From positions 144,796-208,795 of the forward strand of contig JAAFIF010000003.1 in the NCBI GenBank assembly GCA_013298625.1: a DNA stretch of 64,000 nucleotides, read 5' to 3'. The translations under genes and the position numbers were made by a program. A model generated the notes under the pieces. That model saw nothing but the letters and a program-made list of their open reading frames with translations. It had not been told where the DNA came from and ran no database searches. Shown piece after piece: positions 36,376 to 45,199 of the stretch. This stretch comes from Myxococcales bacterium. Its GTDB lineage: Bacteria > Myxococcota_A > Polyangia > Polyangiales > Ga0077539. How positions within the stretch are numbered: position 1 is the first letter of the stretch; every line of letters starts with the position of its first letter.

Positions 36376-37647
36376 TCAGGCGCTCGGCGGATTCCACCCT
36401 TCGAGCGCGCGTTCGACGAGCGAGAGGCGGTCTTGTCCCCAGAAGAGCGCGTCGCCGACGCGAAACGTGGGGACTCCGAAGGCGCCGGCGTCCATGGCGG
36501 ACTGCGTTCGATCGATGAGCGATTGCTTGACGGCGGGGTCGCTCGCGCGATCGATGAGGGCGCGGTCGAGCTCGCTCGCGCGAAGGCAACGGGCGAGCGT
36601 CTCGTCGGCGTCGGGGTCCTCGTCGCGCTCCCACACCGAGCGAAAGACCTCGGTCGAGAAGCGCTCGACGGGGCCGAAGTCACCGCCGTCCTCCACGGGG
36701 CAGAGCGCCGCGGCGATGCGCTGGGCGCGCAGGGTGCGCACGGGAAACTGGCTGTTCCATCGGTACGGCGCGCCCCAGAGGCGGGCCCATCGCTCGAGGT
36801 CTTCGGTGACGAACCGCTGCTTGTTCTCGGAGAAAGTCTCGAGCGGCACCGTCGGGCCGCCGAGCGCCTTGAACAGCCCGCCCAACAAGATCGGCCGCCA
36901 GATGATCCGCGCTCCGCTGCGGGCGGCGAGCGCCTTCACACCGTACGACCCCAGGTACGCGAAGGGCGACGAAGGGTCGTAGAAGAACTCGATCGTCGAC
37001 GGTCTTGAATCCGTGCGCACAAATCGACCCGCGCCGGGTTCAATGGGCTCTCCTCCGAGTGCGCGCTCGAGCATGGCGAGCCTGTCTTGCCCGAAGTACA
37101 GCTCGTCGCCGACGAACATCGCTGGCGCGCCGAAGGCTCCCCTGCGCGCGGCCTCGTCGGTGCTCGATTGCAGCGCAGCTTTGGTGCGTTGGTCGATGCC
37201 GGCGATCACCATGGACCCGTCGACGCCCGCTTCGTCGAGGACGGTGCGCAAGATCGCAGGGTCGCCGATGTCACGATGGGTCACCCAGTGCGCGCGGTAC
37301 AAGTGATGGATCACCGCGCTCGCGGCGGCGGGCTGCCGCGCGAGCACGACCAGCGTCGCGCGCAGCGCCTCGACCGAGCGCGCATAGCCGCCAGGCCGCG
37401 GAACGCTCAGCGGTACGCCCCACAAATCCGCCCACCGACGCTGATCCGCGACGAGCATCCGCGCCTTGGTCGGGTGCAGCGTCGCGGCGAGGTTGGTCGC
37501 TGTCCCGATCGAGCGAAACAGTCCGCCGAGCAGCATCGGGCGCCACACGAGCGCGCTCTTGGTCCGCGCGCACAGCGCTTCGATCTGCGTCGACGCCAGG
37601 TACGCGTAGGGGCAGGTGTAGTCGAAGAAGAACTCGACGGTCTTCAC
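36376..37647 (-). CDS. tandem HCCA-isomerase/DsbA-like fusion protein
   Basis: 423 residues from a GTG at 37647 (a GTG at 37665 is possible). Two copies of the 2-hydroxychromene-2-carboxylate isomerase (GST kappa, DsbA-like) fold follow each other. Copy one has VEFFFDYTCPYAYLASTQ, WRPMLLGGLF, GAFGAPAMFVGDELYFGQDR; copy two has IEFFYDPSSPFAYLGSY, WRPILLGGLF, GAFGVPTFRVGDALFWGQDR. The family isomerises or conjugates aromatic intermediates with glutathione. The copies differ at the active-site loop (TCPY versus SSPF), so they may have diverged in function. Confidence 0.85.
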   Translation of the reverse strand: MKTVEFFFDYTCPYAYLASTQIEALCARTKSALVWRPMLLGGLFRSIGTATNLAATLHPTKARMLVADQRRWADLWGVPLSVPRPGGYARSVEALRATLVVLARQPAAASAVIHHLYRAHWVTHRDIGDPAILRTVLDEAGVDGSMVIAGIDQRTKAALQSSTDEAARRGAFGAPAMFVGDELYFGQDRLAMLERALGGEPIEPGAGRFVRTDSRPSTIEFFYDPSSPFAYLGSYGVKALAARSGARIIWRPILLGGLFKALGGPTVPLETFSENKQRFVTEDLERWARLWGAPYRWNSQFPVRTLRAQRIAAALCPVEDGGDFGPVERFSTEVFRSVWERDEDPDADETLARCLRASELDRALIDRASDPAVKQSLIDRTQSAMDAGAFGVPTFRVGDALFWGQDRLSLVERALEGWNPPSA

Positions 37648-37682
37648 GGTGCGAGCGTGCCACACTCGCGTCGCCCGCGACC

Positions 37683-38831
37683 ATGCCCTCCGCTCGTCCG
37701 CTCTCGATCGCCCTCGCGCTCTGCCTGTGCGCGGCGGCTGTCGAAGCGCAGGCGCAAACCGACGCCGCGACGGACGCGCGCTTCGAGCGTGACGCGCTCG
37801 CGGCGCTTCGGGGAAGGCTCGAGCGCGACGCGATTTCGACGGAAGAATTGCAGTCTATCGTCGTTGATGCCCGCGCGCTCGCCGCCCGATCGTCCGACGC
37901 CCGCGCCCGCGCCGAGGCGCTGTTTTACGGAGCGGACGCCGCGGACCGCGCGCGCTCGTTCTCCGCTTCGCTCGCGCTGTACCGCGCCTCGCTCGAGGCG
38001 GCGCCGGGCGCGCGCTTCGCAGGACGCGCGCGAGCGAGGGCGGCGACGCTCGCTCCCAACGAGGCCGATGGCTTCGCGGGGCTCAGCGAGCTCGAGCGAT
38101 TTCGACTGCGAATCTCCTCGGTAAGCGCCGAAGAGCTCCGCGCGTTCGCCGCGCGCGCCGCGACGTGGAGCGCGACCCCCGCCCGCGTGCAGGCTCGGCT
38201 CTTGGCCGCCTCGGGCCTCGCGCGACTCGGGGCCGACGACGACGCGGTGGCCATCTTTCGCGCGATCGCCACGGACGCGACGAGCTCATCGGACGATCGA
38301 ACGCTGGCCCTGCACGAGCTCTCGCGGGTCCGCGTCGCGCAAGGTTCTCCCTCGGTCGCGCGCGACGAGCTGCGCGCGCTCAGCGCAGATCGCAGCGAGG
38401 TGGCTCACGCCTCGCGCCTCGCGCGAAGGGCGACGCTGCGTCGCGCCGCGTGGGTGCTGCTCGTCGCGCAGTGGGTGTACGGCCTCGCGTCGGTCGCGCG
38501 CGCGTGGAGGGCGGGCCTGCTCGCGCGGGTCTGGCGAGGGTGGCGTCGGCCGCTTCCGCTCGTGCACATCGGGGTGCTCACCGTCGGAGGCGCGCTGCTC
38601 ACGCGCTCGTACGACCACCACGACGCCTCGCACGTCTGGGCCTTCGGCGCGGCGGTGGTCACGGTGTATCTCAGCGCGACCGCGGCGAGCGCCGTCGCGC
38701 ACGGCGAGGCAGTTCGGTCGCGCGCGCGGACGGCGGGGCGTGTGATGCTCGCGGTCACCGCGGTGCTCGCGGCGAGCTTTCTCGCGATGCACCGCTTCGA
38801 CGCAGGGATGCTCGATGGAATCTCACTCTGA
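37683..38831 (+). CDS. secreted-N-terminus, TPR-like membrane protein of the radical SAM operon
   Basis: 382 residues from the ATG at 37683. A signal peptide (about 1-22) is followed by a helical, alanine-rich region with TPR-like spacing (ARAEALFYGADAADRARSFS, ASGLARLGADDDAVAIFRAI) and, at the C-terminus, four transmembrane helices (for example AWVLLVAQWVYGLASVA, HVWAFGAAVVTVYLSATA, VMLAVTAVLAASFLAMH). No family is recognised. The end overlaps the 65-residue peptide gene by 17 nt. Confidence 0.8.
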   Translation: MPSARPLSIALALCLCAAAVEAQAQTDAATDARFERDALAALRGRLERDAISTEELQSIVVDARALAARSSDARARAEALFYGADAADRARSFSASLALYRASLEAAPGARFAGRARARAATLAPNEADGFAGLSELERFRLRISSVSAEELRAFAARAATWSATPARVQARLLAASGLARLGADDDAVAIFRAIATDATSSSDDRTLALHELSRVRVAQGSPSVARDELRALSADRSEVAHASRLARRATLRRAAWVLLVAQWVYGLASVARAWRAGLLARVWRGWRRPLPLVHIGVLTVGGALLTRSYDHHDASHVWAFGAAVVTVYLSATAASAVAHGEAVRSRARTAGRVMLAVTAVLAASFLAMHRFDAGMLDGISL

Positions 38832-39012
38832 TCAAAGCGCATCGGACCACACGGACGACGACATCCTCGTCGTGCGAAGGGGCCCTGGCGCCAACTGCTC
38901 GTCCATCGGCAGCGCGGTCGAGATGCTCTTTCTCTCGGCGACGCTCGGCGCCGCGGTGCTCGCGGCGATCGCGGCGGCGCTCGACCCCGCCGAGCGCGAA
39001 GAGGACCCGTGA
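38815..39012 (+). CDS. 65-residue candidate RiPP precursor peptide
   Basis: The product starts with an acidic, His/Ser/Asp-rich leader-like part (1-16), then DILVVRRGPGANCSSIGS (16-33) with one cysteine (C28), a hydrophobic helix (about 37-56) and a charged end DPAEREEDP. It overlaps the upstream gene by 17 nt and the radical SAM/SPASM gene by 4 nt, which is the usual place of a precursor for an rSAM peptide-modifying enzyme. Alternatives are a small membrane subunit or a signalling peptide; I do not recognise the family. Confidence 0.7.
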   Translation: MESHSDQSASDHTDDDILVVRRGPGANCSSIGSAVEMLFLSATLGAAVLAAIAAALDPAEREEDP

Positions 39013-40154
39013 AGAGCCGACTCGAACGCTTCGGCGCGTGGGTGCAGCTCGACCCGAGCACGCTCGTCGCCGTCGGCCGCGGTCGCGCCCGCGCGCTGGG
39101 GCTCGAGGGCGGTCCGCTGTGGGACGACAGCGCAGAGACGGCGCACCCGATGCCGATCGAAGCGCACGTGAGCGTGACCGCGCGCTGTCCAGTTGAATGT
39201 GTGGGATGTTATCAAGACGCGACCTCCGACGGCGAGCACGTCGCGCTCGACTCGCTGCGGGCGACGTTCGACGCGCTGGCGGCGGCTGGGGTGTTCACCG
39301 TGGCGCTGGGCGGAGGAGAGCCGCTGGCGCGCGCGGACCTCGGGCAGGTGGCGCGCGAGGCGAAGGCGCGCGGGCTCGCGTGCGTGCTCACCACGAGCGG
39401 CCTCGGGCTACGCGAAGAGAACATCGACGATCTGCGTGCGTTTTCGCAGGTTAACGTGAGCCACGACGGGGTGGGCGGCGCGTACCGCGCGCTGCGAGGC
39501 TTCGACGGAGCGACCGTGGCCGAGCGCGCGATCGCGCTGCTCGCGTCCAGCGGGATCCCTGTCGGGGTCAACCTGGTGCTCTCGCGCGAGACGTTCGCGC
39601 ACGTCGAGGCGACGGCCGAGCGGGTGCGGGCGCTCGGTGCGACCGAGCTGCAACTGCTGCGCTACAAGCCTGCGGGGCGCGCCGCGTCGCTCGACTACCT
39701 CGCGCGCAGGCTCACGCGGGCGCAGGTGTCCGAGCTGTGGCCGACGCTCGAGCGGCTCACGCGCGCGCACGGCGAGGCGCTGAGCGTGCGGATCGACTGC
39801 GCGATGGTCCCGTTTCTGGTTGAGCACGTGCGAGACCCGAGGGCGCTCTCGCGCTGGGGGATCTTCGGCTGCGAGGCGGGGCGGCACCTCGCGGCGGTCG
39901 ACCGCGAGGGGCTCGTGCTCGGGTGCAGCTTCGAGCGCGATCGGGTCGGAGCGCCGTTGGCAGACTGGCAGCGAGACGCGGGGCTCGAGGCGTTTCGGGC
40001 GTTCGCGGGCGACCCGCCCGAGCCGTGCCGGTCGTGCGATCTTCGCGCTGCGTGCCGCGGGGGGTGCAAGGTCGTCTCGATGTTCGTCTCTCGCACGTTC
40101 TCGAGTGACCCCGAGTGTCCTCGGGTGATCGCACACCGCGAGGCCCAGCGATGA
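39009..40154 (+). CDS. radical SAM/SPASM peptide-modifying enzyme
   Basis: 381 residues from a GTG overlapping the peptide gene. The radical SAM cluster is C60-x3-C64-x2-C67 (TARCPVECVGCYQ), and GGGEPL is the SAM-contact motif. A SPASM-type C-terminus supplies auxiliary-cluster cysteines: FGCEAGRHLAAVDREG, LGCSFERD and PCRSCDLRAACRGGCKVV, then DPEC. The N-terminal 45 residues are separate from the barrel and might bind the precursor. SPASM enzymes of this architecture make thioether, cyclophane or other bonds in peptides. Confidence 0.9.
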   Translation: MKSRLERFGAWVQLDPSTLVAVGRGRARALGLEGGPLWDDSAETAHPMPIEAHVSVTARCPVECVGCYQDATSDGEHVALDSLRATFDALAAAGVFTVALGGGEPLARADLGQVAREAKARGLACVLTTSGLGLREENIDDLRAFSQVNVSHDGVGGAYRALRGFDGATVAERAIALLASSGIPVGVNLVLSRETFAHVEATAERVRALGATELQLLRYKPAGRAASLDYLARRLTRAQVSELWPTLERLTRAHGEALSVRIDCAMVPFLVEHVRDPRALSRWGIFGCEAGRHLAAVDREGLVLGCSFERDRVGAPLADWQRDAGLEAFRAFAGDPPEPCRSCDLRAACRGGCKVVSMFVSRTFSSDPECPRVIAHREAQR

Positions 40155-40453
40155 AGCCCCGATCCCTCGTCGACGGAGCTGCGCTCGCAGCGGCGCTCGC
40201 ACCGTTGGTGTACGCCGCGCTGCGCGTCGGGGCGCGGCTGCTCGGCCCCGAGCCCGACCCCGCGGCGATGTTGTGGACCGAGCGATCATCGACGCTCGAC
40301 CGGCTCTCGCTCACGCTGTACGCGACGGCGCTGACGGGCTCTGCGTGCGTCGCGATTGCTAGAAAATTTGCAGACAGAATGGACTCGATCGTCCTCGCCG
40401 CCTGCGCCGTCTCGGCGACGGCGCTCTTCGCGCAGGGGGCGCTGGCGCCGTGA
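40151..40453 (+). CDS. small membrane protein of the radical SAM operon
   Basis: 100 residues; ATG overlaps the radical SAM stop by 4 nt. Three transmembrane helices are likely (AALAAALAPLVYAALRVGA, LTLYATALTGSACVAIA, SIVLAACAVSATALFA). No family is recognised. The tight overlap on both sides makes it part of the operon, perhaps as transport or membrane anchoring. Confidence 0.75.
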   Translation: MKPRSLVDGAALAAALAPLVYAALRVGARLLGPEPDPAAMLWTERSSTLDRLSLTLYATALTGSACVAIARKFADRMDSIVLAACAVSATALFAQGALAP

Positions 40454-40857
40454 GCGTGACGGGCGCCCTGCACATCGCGCTCGCGTCGGTGTCTGCGCTC
40501 TGCGCGCTCGTCGTCGCGCTGCGCCCCGAGCACGCGCGCGAGTCGTGGGCGCGGCGGCTGGCGGGGCTCACCGCGGCGCTCTCTCTCGTGCTCGGGGTGG
40601 TGGGCCAGCGTGCGTTCGAGGCGGGGCGGCTGCGGGCGGTGTACGGGCAGTCGCGCAGCGCGGGGGCGTGGCTCGAGCGGCACGAGCACTTCGGCTTCGC
40701 GGCGCTGTGCTTCGCGGTCGCGTTGGCGCTGCTGTCGAGCGAGCGATCCGCGCGCGTTCGTCGGTCGGTCGCGGCGCTGACGGTGTTGTTTGCTGCGGCT
40801 GCGTTGTGCTGCGACGCGCTGGTGCACGCGATGGTGCCCTCAGCGCTGATCGAGTGA
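40450..40857 (+). CDS. membrane protein, last gene of the radical SAM operon
   Basis: 135 residues from a GTG overlapping the previous stop by 4 nt. Four transmembrane helices are visible (ALHIALASVSALCALVVAL, LAGLTAALSLVLGVVG, FGFAALCFAVALALLSS, VAALTVLFAAAALCCDAL). A His/Glu pair (ERHEHFGF) lies in a loop. No family is recognised. The stop abuts the stop of the metallophosphoesterase on the other strand. Confidence 0.75.
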   Translation: MSVTGALHIALASVSALCALVVALRPEHARESWARRLAGLTAALSLVLGVVGQRAFEAGRLRAVYGQSRSAGAWLERHEHFGFAALCFAVALALLSSERSARVRRSVAALTVLFAAAALCCDALVHAMVPSALIE

Positions 40858-41595
40858 CTACACGCCGATGAACAGTCGGTGCGCGAAGTTGCGCTCGAGC
40901 TGCGCGCTGAAGATCTTCTGCGCGGCCGTCTCGATGTCGTACTCGACGCGCTTGAACTCGAACACGCGCGAGACGGTGTCGTAGATCACGTAGCTGGCGC
41001 GGTTGTCGTAGTCCCGCGGCTGCCCGGTCGAGCCGACGGACACGATGTACTTGCGGTCCGTGCGCAGCGTGAACTTGCGCGCGGGCAGCTCGTCGACCTC
41101 GTCCTCGGTGAGCTCGAAGACCTTGCACAGGTGCGAGTGGCCGATGAGCGTGAGGTTGTTGAGATCGTCGAAGTACGGCAGGCACTCGCGCGCTTGCTCT
41201 GGGGCGAAGATGTAGTCGAACTCTTCGATGCGCACGGGGGAGCCGTGGCAGAGCGTGACTCCCGTGCCGTCGAGCTCGTGCTTGTAGGGGAGCGAGCGCA
41301 GCCAGGCCATGTTCTCTTGCGAGAGCGTGGTGGCGTGCAGGTCGAGCGCGCGTCGGGCGGCCTCGTAGTAGTACGAGTAGTCCATGCGCCCGGCGACCGC
41401 TGCGTCGTGGTTGCCGAGGATGGTGACCTTCGCGAAGCGTCGGACGATCTCGGCGCACTCGTTGGGCGAGGCGCCGTAGCCCACGACGTCGCCGAGGCAA
41501 TACTGAACGTCGACGCGCTCGCGCTTGATCGCCTCGACGACCGCAGAGAGAGCCTCGAGATTCGCGTGAACGTCGCTGAAGACACCAATCCGCAT
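40858..41595 (-). CDS. metallophosphoesterase (YfcE/ApaH-like)
   Basis: 245 residues from the ATG at 41595. The dinuclear metal motifs are complete: FSDVHANLEAL (D8, H10), GDVVGYG, GNHD, CHGSP and IGHSHLCKV. This is the calcineurin-like family acting on phosphodiesters or small phosphorylated molecules. The upstream in-frame codons to 41634 are an alternative N-terminus, but begin less convincingly. Confidence 0.9.
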   Translation of the reverse strand: MRIGVFSDVHANLEALSAVVEAIKRERVDVQYCLGDVVGYGASPNECAEIVRRFAKVTILGNHDAAVAGRMDYSYYYEAARRALDLHATTLSQENMAWLRSLPYKHELDGTGVTLCHGSPVRIEEFDYIFAPEQARECLPYFDDLNNLTLIGHSHLCKVFELTEDEVDELPARKFTLRTDRKYIVSVGSTGQPRDYDNRASYVIYDTVSRVFEFKRVEYDIETAAQKIFSAQLERNFAHRLFIGV

Positions 41596-41757
41596 CGTTA
41601 GATTCGCGAAGCTCTCGAAGGCTCGTTCGGACACTCGTAGGGGAGACCTACCGTCGTGAACGAGTCGTCAGAGTTTGCGTTCCCAATCGGTCGCAGATGC
41701 TAGCCGCGCGCGGGTTGCGCTGTCTACAGCCGATGTTGCCCGTGATCCGCGTCGCGC

Positions 41758-44487
41758 TCACAAGATCGCGAGAAACGCTGTAGCCGCTCGCTCGCCGGGG
41801 GTCAGCCCTTTGCCTTCGCGCAGCGATCGGTCGTAGTCGCGCGCGTCGTCCACGGCGCCCACCCCCATCGTCGCCGCTTGTGCCAGCGGCCCTTCTTCTC
41901 CAGTGCGAACGCGCTCGACCTCGCGGCCTCCTCCCGCGCGAACCACGTGGGCCAACACCCACGCGCCGCGCTCGACCGCCTCTCCTTCGACCATCGACGA
42001 GGTCATCGCCCGCAGCGCGCCCGCGCCGAACTCGCCCGCGGCCCAGCCAAACAGCTGCGATTCGGTCGTCCCCGGCGTGAGCGCGCGCTGCAAGACCGAG
42101 AGCAGCCCGCGACGTAGCTTGATCTTCGCGATCGCCACTGCGCCCGCCGCCGCTGCCACGGGCTTGCGCGAGGAGGCCAGCTCGACCCACGTGTCCGCGA
42201 GCTCGTCCCCCGACGGAAGCATCGCAGCCAACACTGGCGCCGCGCCGCCCGCGTCCAAGCTCTTGAGCGCGCGCGCGAGCGCCGCGCCGTTGGACCGCGC
42301 GTCCTTTTTCGCGAGCCGCAGCGCCGCCGCCGCGCGAGCCTTGGGGTGCGCGCACCAGCGTGCCAGCTCTGCGGCGTCCATCACGGTCATCTCGGCCTCT
42401 GAAGGGATGGGCCTCGGGTCCTCGAACTCGGGGCCGTCGATCGCCTCTGGGTCGTACAGCTTCGCGAGGGCCTCGATCGCGCTGTTGGGCAGCGGGCTCA
42501 CGCCGACAGCGTGCGCCCACGAAATCAAGCTCGAGAGCGCCTCGTACGCGCCCTTCGCCTCGAGCCCCACGGTGCTCGGCCCCGCGTCGCACGTGCGTGC
42601 GAAGGTCGTGACGGCCTTGGTCGCCAGGGCCTTCTCGTCGGACGCGACCGAGAGCTGAATCGCGCTGGCGATCACCGTGGCCGAGGGCCGCACGCCCACG
42701 CGAAGCATCGCGAAGAGCGCCCGCTTCTCGCTCGCCTCGAGCCGCGCCGCCGGGACGCCCCGCGCGAGCTGCCAGCGCTCTTTCGCCGCTGGATCGTTGA
42801 TCGCCTCGATCACCTGCAGCGCCTTGGCCACGCCTTGCGCCGTCGCGAGCTGCTGCTCGTCGAAGAGCGCGCGCTCGCTGGCTTCGTCGACGCCGCCGCT
42901 GTAGGCGATTCCTTCGCGCGCGACGCGGTCTGCTTCGACCCGTCGCGCGAGCGCGTCGCCGGTGGGGCGCGCCGCGAGCACCGCGCCGATGTGCCGGGCG
43001 TGCTCTTCTCCGCCGCGCGCCGAGACCGCGTGCGCGTCGAGCGAGCGCCCGTCGCGCGAGACGACCTCGACGCGGACGTGAAAGTCACGGGCCAGCGCGT
43101 CGATCACCGCGCGGTCCTCGGCGGCGGTGAGGTCGAGGGAGGCTCTTCCGAAGCGCGTCGCGCCGTCGTTCGAGAGCACCGATAGCAGCGCGAGCGGCAG
43201 CGTGGACGACGGGTCCGCTTGCAGGACGGGCTCGGCTTCGCTCTGCGACAGCGCGATCACCGTGTCCCCAGAGCCGCGAAGCCACATGCGCACTTCGCCG
43301 TCGACCACCGCCGCGCGGCCGTCTCGATCGCCCGCCAGCACCGAGGCCTCTTTGCGCGCAGGCTGCTCGCGCTCAGCGGTTGGAACCGCGGCCAACAGCT
43401 CGTCATCGGCGGGCGTCGTCTCGGGCTCGATCGGGTCGAGTTCGTCCACTTCGTCGGCGCTCTCGGACTCGAGCGGTTCGGCTTCGGCCACAGAATCTCC
43501 TGTGGATTCAGCGTCGAACGGCTCTGCCTCTTCGATCGCTTCTGCCACGGGCTCGGCCTCGATGGCGCCCTCGACGCCCTCGGGCTCGATGGCCTGAACC
43601 GCGCTGTTGCGCCCCTCGCTCGCATCCCCGATAGGCTCTGCCTCTTCGATCGAGTCCGAGACGTCGTCGGCTGTCGTGCGGTCGATCGGCGCGCGCTTGG
43701 GCAGCAGCTCGATCGGCTGGCTCGTCTCTGCGCTGCTCGGCGTCGAGGCAGACAGGGGGAGCTTCGACGCGAGCTTGGGCGCGCTCGGGAGCCGCGCAGG
43801 GCCGCCGCTCACTGGCTTGACCTCTCTGCTCGCGTGCTCTTCTGCGCTGCGCTGCGAGCGCTCTGCGTCGAAGCGCGCGCGGGCCGCGGTGAGCTCTTGC
43901 TCGCGCGCGGTGATGGCCACCTCGCGGATGGCGAGCTCTTCGTTGCGCGCTTCGATCTGCGTTTTCTCAGCGGAGATCTGCTCGAGCTGAATCTGAATGT
44001 CGTCCTCGCGGCGCGTGACGTCCTCGGCGCGCGTGTGCAGTCGCTCTTCGCGCGCGGCGATCTGCGCTTCTCGCGCCGAGAGCGCCTTGGTGTCGGGCTC
44101 AGCGAGCCATCGCTCGATGCCCTTCGGCCCGATCACGACCTTGGCCTCGCGCGCGTACGCAGGGACCGGCGCGCGCTCTTCAGAGAGCTTGCGCAGCAGA
44201 TCGATCCGCAGGTGCAGCTCTTCGTGCGCTCGCGCCGGGGGAATCACCAGGGCAAACCGCTTCGCGACCGGGTCGTGGTAGGCGAACGGAACGGCCAGCT
44301 CGAGGTCGTCGATGTGGTGGAGCGTCCCGTGCCGAGCGGACTCAGCGAGCAGCGGATCGGTGGCGGCGTTGACCGAGACCACGATCTCGACCTTGCGCGA
44401 CGAACCGTCGGGGTTGCTGACGAAGGCGACGTCCCTGCGCGTCGCAGCCAGGGCTCCGGCGTACGCCGGCTCTTCACGGGGGCGCAT
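41758..44487 (-). CDS. large protein with degenerate CpXC domain, coiled coil and helical C-terminus
   Basis: 909 residues from the ATG at 44487 (in-frame TTG at 44535 is weaker). Residues 30-95 resemble CpXC (VEIVVSVNAATDPLLAE, FAYHDPVAKRFALVIPP) but the CPxC cysteines are gone. Then come a heptad coiled coil (AREERLHTRAEDVTRRE, EELAIREVAITAREQEL), a long acidic linker with AEP/EEAEP repeats and a C-terminal helical region that looks like a HEAT-type solenoid. No catalytic motif is seen. It is likely a scaffold protein. Confidence 0.75.
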   Translation of the reverse strand: MRPREEPAYAGALAATRRDVAFVSNPDGSSRKVEIVVSVNAATDPLLAESARHGTLHHIDDLELAVPFAYHDPVAKRFALVIPPARAHEELHLRIDLLRKLSEERAPVPAYAREAKVVIGPKGIERWLAEPDTKALSAREAQIAAREERLHTRAEDVTRREDDIQIQLEQISAEKTQIEARNEELAIREVAITAREQELTAARARFDAERSQRSAEEHASREVKPVSGGPARLPSAPKLASKLPLSASTPSSAETSQPIELLPKRAPIDRTTADDVSDSIEEAEPIGDASEGRNSAVQAIEPEGVEGAIEAEPVAEAIEEAEPFDAESTGDSVAEAEPLESESADEVDELDPIEPETTPADDELLAAVPTAEREQPARKEASVLAGDRDGRAAVVDGEVRMWLRGSGDTVIALSQSEAEPVLQADPSSTLPLALLSVLSNDGATRFGRASLDLTAAEDRAVIDALARDFHVRVEVVSRDGRSLDAHAVSARGGEEHARHIGAVLAARPTGDALARRVEADRVAREGIAYSGGVDEASERALFDEQQLATAQGVAKALQVIEAINDPAAKERWQLARGVPAARLEASEKRALFAMLRVGVRPSATVIASAIQLSVASDEKALATKAVTTFARTCDAGPSTVGLEAKGAYEALSSLISWAHAVGVSPLPNSAIEALAKLYDPEAIDGPEFEDPRPIPSEAEMTVMDAAELARWCAHPKARAAAALRLAKKDARSNGAALARALKSLDAGGAAPVLAAMLPSGDELADTWVELASSRKPVAAAAGAVAIAKIKLRRGLLSVLQRALTPGTTESQLFGWAAGEFGAGALRAMTSSMVEGEAVERGAWVLAHVVRAGGGREVERVRTGEEGPLAQAATMGVGAVDDARDYDRSLREGKGLTPGERAATAFLAIL

Positions 44488-44589
44488 TTTAATTGGCCCG
44501 AAACGATACACGGGCGCGAGGTGCGGCAGAAACAATCGTCCGCACTTCGCGCGAGCTCTGTTTGCGCAGCCCTTGTCGGGGCGCGGCGC

Positions 44590-44853
44590 TCAGAGGCCGG
44601 GCGGCGCGGGGAGCTCGATCGCTTCGTCCCGAGCGCGTCGCGCGTCTTGCTGCGCGATCATCGCGAGGTTTTGCGCCGCGCCGTCTTCGGGGCGCAAGAA
44701 GCGCTTCTCTTCTCGCCGCGCGAGCCGCGCGGTGAGCTCGGCGGACTTGTGCGCGAGGTCCGCGGTGAGCTCTGCGGAGCGGTCGTTGAGCTGCTTGGTG
44801 AGCGCGGCGGCGGCGAGGGTTGCGGACTGTGCAGAGCTGTTGGGGTCCATCAT
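44590..44853 (-). CDS. small coiled-coil protein
   Basis: 87 residues from an ATG at 44853 (a second ATG follows directly), with GAAGGA upstream. The product is one amphipathic helix with near-repeats (LNDRSAELTADLAHKSAELT) and an Asp/Arg-rich end. No family is recognised. It lies 100 nt upstream of the CpXC-like gene on the same strand. Confidence 0.6.
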   Translation of the reverse strand: MMDPNSSAQSATLAAAALTKQLNDRSAELTADLAHKSAELTARLARREEKRFLRPEDGAAQNLAMIAQQDARRARDEAIELPAPPGL

Positions 44854-45199
44854 GTGCGGTCCTTCGTGTGTGCGAGTGCGCGCCGCCCCGACGAGGGGGC
44901 GACGTTGCCATGGCACCGTGCGCGTCCAGATTGGCCGAAGGCGGAGGCTCTGCGGGGCCCCGGAGGATGGGTGCGAGATGGTTTCAGGAGGGGAGCGCCG
45001 CGCTGCCTCGAATGGGCCTGTGGCGCGGTCACCTTGTCGCTTGCGCGGACAGCATGGAGTTACGCACGGATGCGAGCCGCGGTCGACTCGGCTCGGTCGC
45101 TTCTCGGCGATCTGCTGCGTTCGAGCGGTCGCTTTGCGTTTGGGGCGTCGCGCGCGGGGCTGTTGCGCCGCGGCGCTCTCGCGGTACACACGCACGACC
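44854..45199. other. non-coding gap between divergent genes
   Basis: 346 nt. The only element I can point to is TACACA at 45185-45190, 9 nt before the GTG of the next gene and probably its -10 box. No repeat, hairpin with T-run or short gene is evident elsewhere; frames reading through are arginine-rich. Confidence 0.4.
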
